Of a DNA stretch of 64,000 nt, positions 49,378 to 62,640 are shown piece by piece. Each line of letters opens with the position of its first letter. Position 1 is the first letter of the stretch. The position numbers were made by a program, and so were the translations under genes. The notes beneath the pieces are model-generated. The model was not told the DNA's origin. It did no database searches and saw only the letters and a program-made list of their open reading frames with translations. This DNA comes from Acarospora socialis (Eukaryota > Ascomycota > Lecanoromycetes > Acarosporales > Acarosporaceae): the NCBI GenBank assembly GCA_025617375.2, contig JAMYGW020000008.1, positions 372,001-436,000 of the forward strand, in the 5' to 3' direction.

Positions 49378-52300
49378 GCTAATCTTGACTTCTTTTCTCA
49401 AAATGTTGAAGTGTTCTTGCACAGTTCTTAAGATTTTCCTTGAGTTCTCAGATATTTTCTGATGTATCATATTTCTTTCATTTCACAAGATAGTGAGCTT
49501 TCTCACTAATCATTCTCTTCTCTAGAATGTCTTCAACTTCATATTCTTTATTGAGTTCAACAGGTGTTTCAGTGATTTGAAGTGATATGAACTGATCACA
49601 GTGCTGTAACATGAATGTGTGAAATATCAGATGTATTCTCATCTTCTTGAGTAAGTCTAGCTCATAGCTTAATTTCTTGATGTTTTGTATGATTTTGAAT
49701 GATTCAATGCTCTTATTTTCTAGCTTCTTGCTTCTTTCTTTTGTCTGTATGTTGTTCATTCTCAGATATATCTTCTTTTCTTCTTTGAATGTTTTTGTCT
49801 CTGTTGTTCATTCTGTCTGCTGTCTGATCTGTTTTGTCAGATTTTGATGCAGTTTCTTCATTTGAGTGATGTCTAAAATTGCTCTTTGACTCTGTGATTC
49901 ATGTTCTTTGAAATCTTGTCATATCTCTGAGTTGTAGTCATAGTTCACATAGAAAGATGTCTCTTTCATGGTTTTGTTTCTTGCATTGTTGTATGCAAAT
50001 TGTGCTGTTGATAACAGTTGTACTCAGTCATTCTGATTCTTGTTGATATAGTGTCTTGAGTATGTTTCTACTGTCTGATTCATTCATTTACTCTGTTCAT
50101 CTGTCTGTGAATGATATGTCATCAACATTTTGTGTTTTATCTTGAGTTCTGCTGTGAGCATTTCTCAAAACTTGCTTGTAAACAGCTTGTCTCTGTCAAT
50201 GATAAACTCTTTTGATAGTCTGTAATTGCTAATCAATTCTTGCAGTGTAGTATATGTCAATACTGGTGCTGTTGTGGTTTCTTTGAATGAAATGAACATC
50301 ATGTACTTGATCAATCTGTTCACTATAGTCAATATACTATTGAATCTTATCTCTCATGCTGAGTTCTTGAACAGTGATAGCTTTGTAATGAAGTTCATGA
50401 TAACTGATTCTCATGGTGCATCTGATGCATTCAATCATGTTACTTCATTGTATTGTCTGCTTTGACTGATCTTATTTCTTCAGCATGAATTGCACACAGC
50501 AATTATCTTGATGATTCAATTTCTAAAATCATCAATGTTGCATCTTCTTCACACTAGATCTTCAGTGCATTTAACTTCTAGATGTTCTTCAGTTCTGTTG
50601 TAGTAACACATCTTGATGAGTTCTTTGTTCATCAATGAAGCTTGCTTCATCTTGTGCATTGCTGCTAAGTCTTTTGTGAGAATTTTGTCATTGTCTTCAC
50701 TTAGAATTTCAGCATGTATCACTTGTACACCTTCATGATCAGATCACCTGCTCAAGACATCTGCTTCACTGTTCTCATTATCTTTCTTGTAATGAATTTG
50801 AAATTCATAATCTGTCAACTGTTCTGCTCAACAAATCTGTCATTGGTTGAGTTGCTTTGTCATTGCAAAGTTTCTCAGATTCTTGTGATTCATATAGATC
50901 TGAATTGGCTTGCTTGTTCTCACAAGATAAGGTCTTCAATCTTGCAGTGCTTTCACTATTGCAAGAAGTTTCTTGTCATGAACCTCATATCTTTTCTCAA
51001 GTTCTGATAGTTTTCTAGATCAGTACACTATGAGTCTCTGTTGCTCTTCTTTAATCTGATATAAATATGCTTTTACTGCAAAATCTGAAGTGTTGATCTT
51101 CAGTATCTTTTCACATGCTGAATTGAGTATTCTCAGATGTGCTGTTCTGCTGAGACTTCTCTTTAATATGTGAAATGCATTCTTCTGTTCTTTTTCTCAA
51201 TGTTATTCTTTGCTTTTGTGTGTCAAATGCATTAGTGGTTTCACAATTCTTGCATAGTTTGGTACAAACTTTCAATAATAGTTCATCAGCCCTAGAAAGA
51301 CTTGTACTTTCTTGATTCTTTTTGGTGTTGATCAGTTTCTGACTGCTTTCATCTTCTTTAAATTCTTCTTGATTTGTTCAGATTGAATTATGTAGTCTAG
51401 AAACTCAATTTTCTTGATCTCAAATCTGCTTTTTGACTTTTTCATGTACAGAGCTCTCTGATTGAGCTTTGTTAACACTTTTCTCATATGCTCTTGATGC
51501 TTCATAAGATCTTCTGAGTATATCAGAATATCATCAAGGTATGTGATCACAAAATCATTGAGATACTCTCTCAGTATGTCATTGATCAATCTCTGAAAGG
51601 TGACTGAAGCATTTTTTAATTTAAATGACATAACAGTGTACTCATAATGTTCATATCTTGTTCAGAATGTCATTTTTCATTCTTTATCTTCTTTCATTCT
51701 AACTTGATAATAGGCATTCTTAAGGTCTAAGCTCATAAATCACTTAGTCTTATCTAATTGGTCTTGCAACTCTTCTATCAATGGTAGAGAATAACTATCT
51801 TGATGAGTTATCTCATTGAGTTGTCTGTAGTCAACACATAGTCACTTTCTGTCATTCTTCTTTAATATAAACAGGATTGAGTATTCTGCTGATGACTTGA
51901 ATGATTTGATGAATTCTCTCTTTAAATTCTTGTCAAGATAAGTTCTTACTTTCTTGAGTTGATTCTTGCTTATTGAGTATAACAGCATTCACTTAGATTG
52001 CTTTCTGTTTAATAGCAATATTTTATGATCTCATAACTTATGCTCTGATAAGCTCATTTCTGATTGTTCAGAGATCTCATATGTGTCTTTAATTGTGCAT
52101 ATTTCTTTTGTGACTCAGTCAATCTGTAAATTCTTTCCACATAATCAGAGCATTTTTAGTATCACATCATATCTGATTGATCTCATAACATCAAAGATTA
52201 TCTCTTGTGAGTTTTTCAGAATTGAGACCTTCACACTGGTTTCTTCATCAATTCTTTTGATGACTTCATTTGTCATTTGTATGTTGAATGAACAGTGCAC

Positions 52301-54242
52301 TCACTGTGTCATCAATTCTAACATGTCAACCATTCATTGATTTATAATGTTGTCATCTGCTTCAAAATTCACCAATGTGTCAATCTGATGTTCATTAATT
52401 ATGACTTTGATTCATATTTGATGATCATTGTTCTGTTCTTGAGACACCACTAGCTTCTTATTCTCTAGTCTTGTTGAGAGAGCTTTTTATTTTTTGACTC
52501 ACTTGATCATTCAGTTCATCTTCAAAGTTCTTGAAATCACTTGAGTTTTCTTTCAACCATAAAATTCACATACTCTAGACTGTACTGCTCAATGTGTCTT
52601 TCTGAGTGTAGTTGAAGTTTATACTGATCATACTTCATCTGCAACTGACTCTCAAAGACTCTTACTCTTTGCAGAAATTCAGATGGTATATATTCTTCAC
52701 TGAAGGTTCATCTGTTCTCATTTTGTGTGGTGTATTCTTTGGGTAAGCATATCTCAACCTTGTGACTCTTCATTTTTCATACAAGAAATTTTGACAATGT
52801 TGCATTGTTGCTGCTGAGACATTCATTTTTAACAGCTGTCATCAGTTCTTCTAACTGATTGCATGTCTTTTGTTCTTCTATGCTTTTGTGTTGTGCTTTC
52901 TGTTTTCAAGCTTGCATCTTTTGCTCAAGCTCTTGTTCTTTAAACTGAAGTTTTTCTTCTTTTAATGCTTGTTGTTGATTCTTAAGGTGCTGGTATGTTG
53001 TCATCAGTTTTATGTTGATTTCTCATTGATCAACTTTCTCTTGATTCACATTCAAATTCAAGGTCATTCAGATGCTATCACTGTAGTTTTCTTCTATCTG
53101 AGTATCACAAGTATCAGTCTCTTTGATCTCAGTCTTTAGAACACACAGTTCTTTTCTCACAGTGTTGTCTGATCTAGATCATCCTGTAATATTGTAAGCT
53201 TTCTGCTTCTGATGTGACTTCTTTGAATAATATTTGACTTTGTTCTTGCTGCTCATGTGAGTTCAACACATGTTGTTGTAGCAAGTCATTCAGCTAAGAT
53301 TGTTGTGCACTACTTTCTTAGTTATGATCACAGCTTTCTTTCTTTCTTTCTTGAGTTTCTTGCAATTCTGTGCAAGATGTTCAGTAATATCACAGTTGTA
53401 GCATTTCTGTGTCTCTCAATTGCTCAGAGACTTTTCTCTTGAGAATCATTTCTTTTTTTATAGTGCTTTCTTTGGTCTCTGTGCTGAAGATTGATCTCAT
53501 TTCATTGTATTGAGATTCATGAAATTCAGGTAATGTCATCTTTGATTTTTTCTATCAGTTCAGTTCATTCATCTCTGATGTCAATAGTCTCTTTTTTTCA
53601 TCTGTTGCTTTCATTGACAACTATCTATCATGATTGTCTTATTGATAAGTTCTTGCAGATCATCAAGCCTGTCACTTTGTGCAATCTTGTTCTTGATAGA
53701 TTCTTTCAAGTCTCAATAGTAAGTCAATGCTAACTGATCTGAGTTTCATTGCATGAGTGCTGCAATCTGTTGAAACTCTACCACATACTTAACTGTGAAT
53801 TCTTCTTGCTGTAACATGTGAATTCTTTGTTCTGTCACACATTTCTCATCAATTATCTCAAAGATTCTTCTCAGCTCTTCTTTGAACTGCATTCAGTTCT
53901 CTATACAAGACATATTTCATTCTTGATTGAGAATGCTCTTGATCATGAACTTGTTGAGCTGTGATTCAATTCAATCAAACACTGTGTTCTTCATGTAGAA
54001 TGTTGTGAACAAGACTCTGTCAACATCACTTTCAAACTTCTTCTGATTGAAGCTGACATACTGGTTAATTTGAGCAAGAAATTGTCTCAGATTTCATTGA
54101 TCTTTCATAAAGTTCTCTGAAGTCTTGACTTTAGATACTTTGTGATTGATGTTGACTATCTTTGTCAGTTTAATACTCTGTGACACATCATCTGAGATTG
54201 ATTCTTTGAATGACATTCTTTATATTGTAAGGGTGTTCAAAG

Positions 54243-54559
54243 TGTTACATTTCAACTGAGATTTCTTGGTTATAGGGCTAGGATTTGTGCTCTTTGATAT
54301 AAAGATTCAAAGATTCTAGATAAACAGTAGCTTTGTATTGTGTAACTAGATGAGTTGAACACAATCAATTTCATAAGAAAATCAATCCTACTATATAGAA
54401 ATGAACACACTGACACACTCAGTGCTTCAGTGTTCTGATGTGCTCTTTGGCACATGCTCACAAGAAAATGCTCAGTGTTTCATCATTTCATGCTCAAGAC
54501 TACACTCTCTCAGATATACTTCTCATTTCACTGTTTCTTTCTAGAGTATGATTGTAATA
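54243..54559 (-). repeat. Right (5') LTR of the chromovirus
   Basis: 317 bp, TGTTACA to TGTAATA, directly followed by the TCAGA duplication. It differs from the left LTR only by C/T and G/A changes, including several sites where one copy has TG and the other CA. Confidence 0.93.
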
Positions 54560-54564
54560 TCAGA

Positions 54565-57500
54565 CTCATCAGTTTTCATCTGACAGATGAAGAAACTTCT
54601 TGAAGACAGCTATCTGACTATGTCTTGTCAGACTATCACATCTAATACATTGAATGTGACAGTCAAGAGTTTGACAGAGCAAGTTATTTTCCCTCAGCAA
54701 TGAGATCTTGTCTTTATGTGTCTCTTACAGCAACTACAGGTTCTATGCAGTGTCATGAATGAAGACACAAATTGTGAATCAAGTTATATTTCAGAATGCA
54801 TATCACAAATATGCAACAAAGTTGACTCAGCTATCTAAGACCCTGCCTGATAGACTGCAATCAGTTGCTGACTGCACTCTTGTGAATCTTGACAGAATCA
54901 TGCAATTGCTCTGAGTATTGATGCATGATGATCTGTCAGATATGAATATCTTGATTGATTCAGACACAGATCACATTACAGATGTTGTGAATTGAGTGAA
55001 TGCTTTGTTCAGTCATTTAATGTTGCACTTTAAGACCTGAAAAGCATACTAGGTTGCAGTGACCCTGAAGGTTAATTGTGACTTAGTGATGAGCTTTCTT
55101 GTCATTGACAGCTGTTCTACTGCATCTTTTGAGAGAAAGTTGATGAACTCTCAGATGAACAATGTCAATCTATTGAAAGAGCTAGAATTCTTGAGATTCT
55201 TTTTCAGTATGGGTTTACTTGAAAGAATGATGTCATGATGTCTACAAATGACACTAAGCTTCTTGATATCTTTCTTGAATGTAAGTTCAACAGAACTGAT
55301 TTAGATACAGACACAAGTGAGCTAATAGGTAATTGTAGACTCATTATTTGTTTAAAGAGTGGATGTCAAGCAAAAGTTGATTGAACTGTAGTAAACATGC
55401 TTGAAATGTTGAGACTAGTCAAAAAAAGTCAAACACAGAGAGAAGAAACTCAAGCTGCACTACTCACTTGCAGTTCACCTCACTGACACCTAGTAGAGCT
55501 GTTAATAGAACTTACTATTTCATGGACAATTGAGTAATCTGCCTAGTTGATAATGTCATTGTCTTTCAAGATTGAATGAAGGCATGCAATGTCAAGACCA
55601 ATTGAACCAATTTTGCCATCAGTGAAAACCTGGTGTGTACCTTTAGTTGTTGTTGCATGACTCTCATTATCTTTGTATGACACAATTTCATCATGACAAT
55701 GCAAGACCCATCCTGTAGTGAAGAAAATTGTGTCATGTTGAGTATCTTGCTCTTTCATCATGATCATTTCATGGTTGATAAGATCAAACTTCACCATATC
55801 ATCAGCACTTCTGTCATGAATCTGAAGTTCAATGATGTCTTGAAGATCTTCAGTGAGAAGATAACAAGTGAACTTCACAAAGATTGTTTACAGTGTCTTT
55901 CTGGAATTCATAGGCAACAAAGTGTTTGTTATTGACTAGTTTGAAGATGTGACCTTGTATATTGGTGAGGTCAACATCTGTCATCTTTGTGGGCTTGTTT
56001 CAGCATGCTGAAAGGTCAATGATGTTTGTGTCAATCATCATCATATTGGCTGCCAGATCAATGTGGTCATGAATGAGATGAACACTGAGGTTATTGTGCA
56101 CATCATGCTCAACAAACATATGAGCAAGAGTTTGAAGATGCTTGACAGAGACCTTTGACTGGGCTTCAACTTTAGAAAGTGTGTTGTATCTTTCAATTTA
56201 TTAGTCAATTACTGAGTAAGAAGTGTTCAATGAAGAGACAAAGAAATCTTACAGCTTATTTGTTGTCTGAAGATCTGTGTTCTCAAGAGATGATGTGAAA
56301 CCTGAAATTGATACAAGTTTCTGTACCTGTAGAGCTGCCATAGTGAACAATAGCAAAATGAATGGATTAGAGGTATGACTGTTGAGTGGTTTGAATAATA
56401 AGTGAACAATAATGATAAAGCATCAGAGAAAAGTGACAACAAGGGTTCTTGAATATTATCAAGTCTGGCTTTTGTGGTGCTGTAGCTTTGAAGAGTCAAG
56501 AGTCAAGATGTTTGCCATAAGTATGAAGAGACAATACCACTCAATGCATGATAAGAATGTCTTAGTTCTTTGACTCAGATTAATTCTGCAGACTACAGAT
56601 AAGACAACACTGCAGTTAAGATGAATAACTTTCAACTCAGAAACAAACTCTCTTCTTATTCTGTAAGTAGCTTCAGCAGATATCATCAGCAGAAAGACAC
56701 ACAATCATAGCAAAGGTCTAGCTTCTTCAAGGTCAGCAAAGATCTACTCACTGGTGTCACACTGTGATCTAAGAAATGTGTCTTCACACTTAAATTACAA
56801 TGTGAATTGAAATGATCACAACTTCATTGCCAGCTCAGCACCCAGCCAATGACCTGTTCTGCCTGCATGTGTGTTTAAGTGAAGAATTCTGAGCTTGTTC
56901 ATCAGCTTCAGTGAGAGAGTGTCAGTATGTATGAGCTTTCACCAGAGCAATTTCTAACTGCTCTTGACTAATCTGTAGTTGGTCATTGTCATTCAGAGCT
57001 TGAAATGTAATAGATATTGCATCTTGTGTATATGAACTCTCTGATGATTCTGAATTGTTTATTTCAAGTTGATTTGATGCAATGAACTGAAAGATAAAAA
57101 TAGCAGAATGAGCTTGACAGAATCATGTGATAAAGTGGTGAAATGCTATCAGAGTTCAAACTTATTTTTGTCAAGATCTTAACATCATCATAGTGCATTC
57201 TTTCATCAGCATCTTCTACAGAGCATCTCTGATCATTTTAAGCTGACAGTAACATAAAAGTCATCTCATATCTCTTTCTATTTTAGTCAACATGATCTGT
57301 GGTCAAGACAAATCTGATGTCAGAAAAAATAAGTGACAATGTCTGAGCAGTGATAAGATATGTCACTATTTTCTTGATTTCACAGCAACTCATCTTTGAA
57401 CAGAAAAATGCCTTCAGAGCATCACAAAGCATCAATCATGAAAAGTCATTCACAACAGTGCACACCTACAAGTCATACAGCATCTTCAGAAGCAAACAGA

Positions 57501-57659
57501 CTTCAAAGATTAGAACACTGAACAGCATCTGTTTCTCTCTCTCTCAACAAGCAACACTCACAGTTTGATACATTCTCTACTTGCTTTAATGTTGTCTATT
57601 GAAATCTAACTCTAAGAAAAGTGCTCACAGCAGTTACTGACTTGCAAGAAGTCTTCAGA
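54565..57659. other. CpG-depleted DNA with coding-like remnants, unidentified
   Basis: Frames of 60-110 codons occur (for example 55,543-55,878 minus and 55,693-55,935 plus, overlapping), with ordinary amino-acid composition but no motif I can name. Probably one or two decayed genes or elements. No LTR or terminal repeat was seen. Confidence 0.3.
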
Positions 57660-59520
57660 TTCAGATCAAAGACTCAGTAAAAAGTGAAAGTGAAAGTGAT
57701 CAGAAGAGACTGAAGATCTAGTTTCTCAATCTAAGAATTAGCTCATTGATCTACTGAGAGAGACTTTTGCAAGAAAGAACAAAGAACATCATCATCTACT
57801 ATCATCATCAACAAGCAACACACAGAAGCAATCATCTGAAAATAATAAGAGAATGACTGTTTTCTCAAAATTGTGCTCAGAGAAAACCAATAATTGCTAT
57901 TCAAAAAGATGCAACAGTCTCATATTTAAGAGGTCTGATGAAGAGCTGAAAGCCTTAAAAGACAAAAGAAAAGACAATTCTATCAGCTACTGAGCAGCAC
58001 ACCACATCTGATCTATTAACTTTGCAGAGTTCTGTGCAATGTCTTCTTTAAACAACATTAACAAACAACAGTGAACATTGAATTGTTCACAAAGCAGCAA
58101 AGGTGAAACTTCATGAAGCTATTCTCAAAGTCATAAGGATGAAAGTGTCCCAAAGCAATATATCAAGTCATATAAAAAGTACATATTCACACAAGATCTG
58201 AACATGAACTATATCAAAGACAGAAAACTTGTTTCTTCAGACAGCAAGATGACTTGTCAAGATCTTCAAAAAGTGAAATGTGTGATCATCTCTTCTACTA
58301 TTTATTTCAAGAACAAAATACTTCAGGTGGTTGATCTTTGTCAGAATGCAAATGAAGCAATGATAAGTTGAGATGTTACAATACTGATTTTGCTGTCAAT
58401 CAAAGCACTTCATCTAATGAATGAAGCAAAATGTTTCAATAATTTTATCAATCAAGTTAAAGTGCAGTGACATAAGACTTGAGTTCTGACAGAACTCCAA
58501 CCTGAATCTGATCTGGCAGTTAACTTTCTTCATTCTGTCTTTATGATATCAGAAAATGAAAAACTAACCAACTACATGTTCTTTGAAAACTTAATGCAAC
58601 CAATCAACAACTTGTGTTTTTCATTTCTGATGTGCAAGATCAAGTGTAACAACAAAGCACTTAACTATGCTGATCAGCAGAACATGTACAGCTGCAGTGT
58701 GGTGATCAAGATGCTTCTCAAGCTTGAACAAAAGACAAATCAATACTGAGAGAACAAACAATTCAAAAGCTTGCTTGACAAGATTCTAGTCTATTTCATC
58801 TCATATGATCAAAATGATGTCTGTGTCTGAGAGCACTATGTCTTGGTTGAAGAAGAAAAATGAATGTATTATTGACATCACATTGAGAAGTTCAACATTG
58901 CACACAAGAAGAGGAACCTGCTGGTTCTTTACAACTTTGCTTGCAATGTTCTGACAATATATGCTTCAAAACTGTTGAAATGGCTTCAGCAAGCAGTCAC
59001 AGCTCTTTCAATCTCATTTATGCTATCATTTTCTGCAGATATGATGAGCTTAAAGAATGACTTGCAGCAAAACTTTCAACAACTCTTGCAGAATCAAGAT
59101 GTCAAAGATTTTGCAACTTTCATTCTTTCTGCCAGCACTCAAAAACTGTTTGATGAGCAGAGGGATTGAATTAATCATCTCATTAGGCAAGTCAACCTTT
59201 TGAAACAACAAAATTCATTGAACATCAACTCTGAAAACAACTCAAAGATCATCACAATGCTGCAGCAGAAGCTTGAGTGACAGAGACAGAAAGTTAAACA
59301 AAGAAAAGATCAGCTCAGAGAGAAGAGCAAGCAATGACATGTGAAGCTCATGAATTTGCTGAAGAAGAAGAAGAAGAAGAACAAGAAGCTTATAAACATG
59401 TTGACTAAAGATTGAACCAAGCATTCTTCTATTCAGATCATTTCTTTAAGAGACAGCATTCTTTATTTAACTCTAGCTTTGTTTCAGTTCAGAGGTCAGT
59501 GGCACTATTTTAAGTATTGA
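57660..59520 (+). pseudogene. DUF7924-like fungal hypothetical gene, decayed
   Basis: The plus-strand frame from about 58,460 to 59,170 matches the order of a widespread fungal protein family that I know as DUF7924. It shows a block like PESDLAVNFLHSVF, then LCFSFLMCKIKCNNKALNYAD and MYSCSVVIKMLLKLEQK, then ILVYFISYDQND, HYVLVEEEK and KFNIAHKKRNLLVLYNF. A K/E/Q-rich coiled-coil tail lies at 59,170-59,420. The interrupting stops in this frame are TGA, as expected from CGA decay. The N-terminal half upstream of 58,460 is more degraded, in low-complexity Ser/Lys-rich sequence. Such families are often multicopy in fungal genomes, which would explain why it was mutated. The molecular function is not known to me. 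Confidence 0.6.
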
Positions 59521-61229
59521 GTGCTTTGCACTCTAGTTTATCATAATCTCAAGCTCTCTATTTAGTCATTCATGCTCAATGCAGACCTTTGACCTTATTA
59601 AGTATTCTTGAACCATTCAGTTCTGACTTTCATCTCAGCTTTCAGCTTTCATCTCTATTCTGGCTTCTATCTTTAGCATTACTCATGGTGATCAATGTGT
59701 ATTGTTCAACTGACTCAGTCATTAAGTCTATTATGCAAGTTCACCATTATTAGTCTTAAAATCAGCTTGAAGAATGATTCTTAACTTAGTCTTCTGAAAC
59801 TCTTGTTCATTAGTTTATTCTAGAAAATCTTGCTACTTAATGATGATAATGATGTTCATTATGTCTGAAGAAACTAATTCTAAAGAGCTCTAATACACTT
59901 ATACATAATAGTGCTTTCAATTCAGACATAAACTCACAAATAGCTTCTACAGAATATCTTTTCATCAGATGAGTCAAAAGAGAATTCACATTCACTTATC
60001 AATCTCATATTCATCAGACAAGCCAAACAGAGCTACTATTGGCTGTTGTCTCTGACACTCTGTTTCAATTCAAGAAAAGTTTTGACTTCTATCACATATG
60101 TGAGAAATCTCTTCAGAAAACTGAATACACAAAAGAGACTGCATGATGAAGACATCTTCAGAGACTCAACACAACAAGCTTTTCAATTTCATCAACATCA
60201 TAATTCTTCTTGATCACCAAAGTCATTTTTTCTCAGTTGCACCAATCACAATCACAGACTTCACAAATCAGACTTTCTTGACATCTCTTCAAGATAAAGT
60301 CAGCTGAATGACTAACTTTACTGAAATATCACCTCAAACTGTTCATTGAATGACTTCAAGAGTTAACAAAAAAACTGAAGATGAAAAGAAACACAGACAC
60401 AGACATGATTTATTCAAGAAAATGAACAAACTAGAGTTACTGAAAGAAACAGATGTGTATGTTGTCATTTGACATCACAATCAACTTTACACATACACAT
60501 CTACAGATCAGACTTTGTGATCACTGACTTTAAAGAAGATTATGAGTTCAGAATTCAGAGTTCTTCTTAAACACACACTTAATCTGACAGAGAGACAGAA
60601 GAACAGCTATTCATTGCTGAATAAGAAAACTCTGACAGATTTTTCTCAAAAACTTAAAGTCAAGCATGCTAAACCAGAAGAACACCAACAAGATAGTGAA
60701 CAAAGATGATCAATGAGATGATTAATAAACTTCACTTCTGCTTATTTTGAGAGAGAAAAGAATACTCATTTGAAAGTCAGTTACAATGTTCTAATATTGG
60801 TATGGAGTGCAAGATACTATGTCAAGCTCATTAGATCATGATGTAGCTGAAGCTTGAACTGTTATTCTTGTCTTATCTTGAATTGAAGTGAAAAGTGACA
60901 GGGTTTAAGGGAAAAAAGAAATATTTATGTATAGTAATGTTGACACAATTAGCTGATAAGAACCCTGTATGCTCACCAACTTCTTTAAATATGTATCAAG
61001 TACTTGATACCTGCATGACAGCATGCACTCTTACATGAGACTGTATACACTTGCTGACTAACAAGATCTTTCTGACAAACATATTCACATTCATTTGCAG
61101 CTGAAAGCAAGACAGGTTCACAGACACAAAACAGTATTTCAGTCAAGCAGACAAGATCTACTAGTCATTGTCAAGTGTAGTAATGATTAAAGACTTCAAG
61201 CTTAGTACAGAACAGTAATGCAACAGCTA
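59521..61229. other. CpG-depleted DNA, nothing identified
   Basis: No long open frame, terminal repeat or known motif was recognised. Codon-like stretches on the plus strand around 59,990-60,650 hint at a further decayed gene. Confidence 0.3.
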
Positions 61230-62640
61230 ACATCAAATTGATCAAGAAAATCTATCAATTTCTTATCATCAAGAGCTTCTAAAGCATATCTACAGTTTTT
61301 TTTCACTGCTCACTTCTGCACAATGTGTTTCATCTTTTCTCTCATCATTACATCTGCACCTCTGTCTATCAGAAGTTTCATCACTCTTTTATACTTCTTG
61401 TTGAGCAGTATAAGTCAAACATCAATCAGCAAGATTTAACATGTCTATCTGTATTTTCTGAGGAATGAATCAGGTACATTGTTTTAGATTTTTTAATGCT
61501 TTTGTGGTTGCTCAGTATTGTGAGTGCATGTGTCATTAGAAATGAAGATGTTTCTTACTGACAACTCTTCTTCTGTCAGTAACATCTGAGATTTTTCAAG
61601 TGAGATTTCTGCTGAGATCTCTCTAGAACACTTGTTTTCTTTATGAAATGACAGACTACAGCTGTTCTTGCTCAACATACTAGTCTTGACTTCTTGATCT
61701 GGTACATTCTCAGAAGTATCAAAAAATCTCTGAAAAAAGTCTCTTCATTGGTCATAAGAGATCAGGTGGTGTTGAGAAATACTATTAATGAACTCATTGT
61801 ATATGTGAGTGTAGAATAAGCAATTGACACCATAGTGTGAACCTAGATCATCACAATCTGAAGATAGCTCAGAAGTTCTTACTGAGTATTTTTGTGATGC
61901 TATACTTTGAACAATTGTGTGCACACTTTTGATTTAATTCAACAGCTCATGATCAGCAGAATGATAGAGCTCAAGTAGTCAGATATAGTGCAGAAACTGC
62001 TTCACAGCTTGCTCATTGACAGCATTTAGATCAGTAAAGACTGAGTATATGATGCTGTATTCACAGTCAATCACAAATTGAGCAAGATTCATTTTTAATC
62101 TTTATAAACTTGCATTCTGAGCTTGTGCCAGCTCATTATGATTCACTTATGATGTGTGACTGTTCATAATTATGACACAACAGAGAACAAAGAGTCAGAG
62201 AGAGCAGTATGTCTTTCAATGCATCACAGAGCTAGAGCTTTCTACTTTAAAAGAGACAGATTGGTCAAAAAGCTTATTTATGAACTTGGTTTGTTCATTA
62301 TGAATCAGGTTGAGCAATTAAAAGATTAAATAACTCAGATCAGAGAGAAGTATGTCTTTCAGTAACATTGAACATGACTTGAGACACTTCATGTTCTCAA
62401 AGAATGTAGAAAAAGAAATTATAATGTATGAGACAACAGTGATATTTTTAAGAATCTGTGAACATTCAGAACATGATTCTACATCAGAATATATGTTGTT
62501 TTCTTTCATTTGTGTCTCAATATATTGACAATCTTTGGTGAATTTAAATGAGCAGCAATCTTGAAGCACTTGTACAGTGTGAGTATCAACATGACAATTC
62601 ACAGCACCAACTATAAGCTGTTAAGTAGCTCTGATTCACA
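61230..62640 (-). pseudogene. Possible ankyrin-repeat gene fossil
   Basis: On the minus strand at about 61,300-61,440 a frame reads like the second half of an ankyrin repeat (VMKLLIDRGADVMMREKMK, preceded by LILLNKKYK). Upstream on the same strand (about 61,920-62,100) is helical sequence such as SVFTDLNAVNEQAVKQFL. A 94-codon frame lies at 62,318-62,602. Stops and lost CpG show decay. Only one repeat is convincing, so the identification is weak. Confidence 0.35.

Larger units (their letters stand above)
48519..54564 (-). mobile_element. Ty3/gypsy chromovirus, full structure, decayed, with TCAGA target duplication
   Basis: LTR retrotransposon read on the minus strand, 48,524-54,559, flanked by TCAGA at 48,519-48,523 and 54,560-54,564. 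It has two 317-bp LTRs with TGTTA...TAACA ends. Parts in element order: 5' LTR at the right; gag to about 53.0 kb, with a zinc knuckle of CX2CX4HX4C type near 53,360-53,415; a protease region; reverse transcriptase with YLDDI near 51.5 kb; RNase H near 51 kb; integrase at about 49.8-50.7 kb; a chromodomain-like end near 49.4-49.6 kb; a purine-rich tract before the 3' LTR at the left. The sequence after the 5' LTR begins CTTTGAACACCC, not the usual TGG of a tRNA primer site. It is broken in many places (tens). By hand count the LTRs differ at about 40 of 317 positions, all transitions. Confidence 0.93.
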
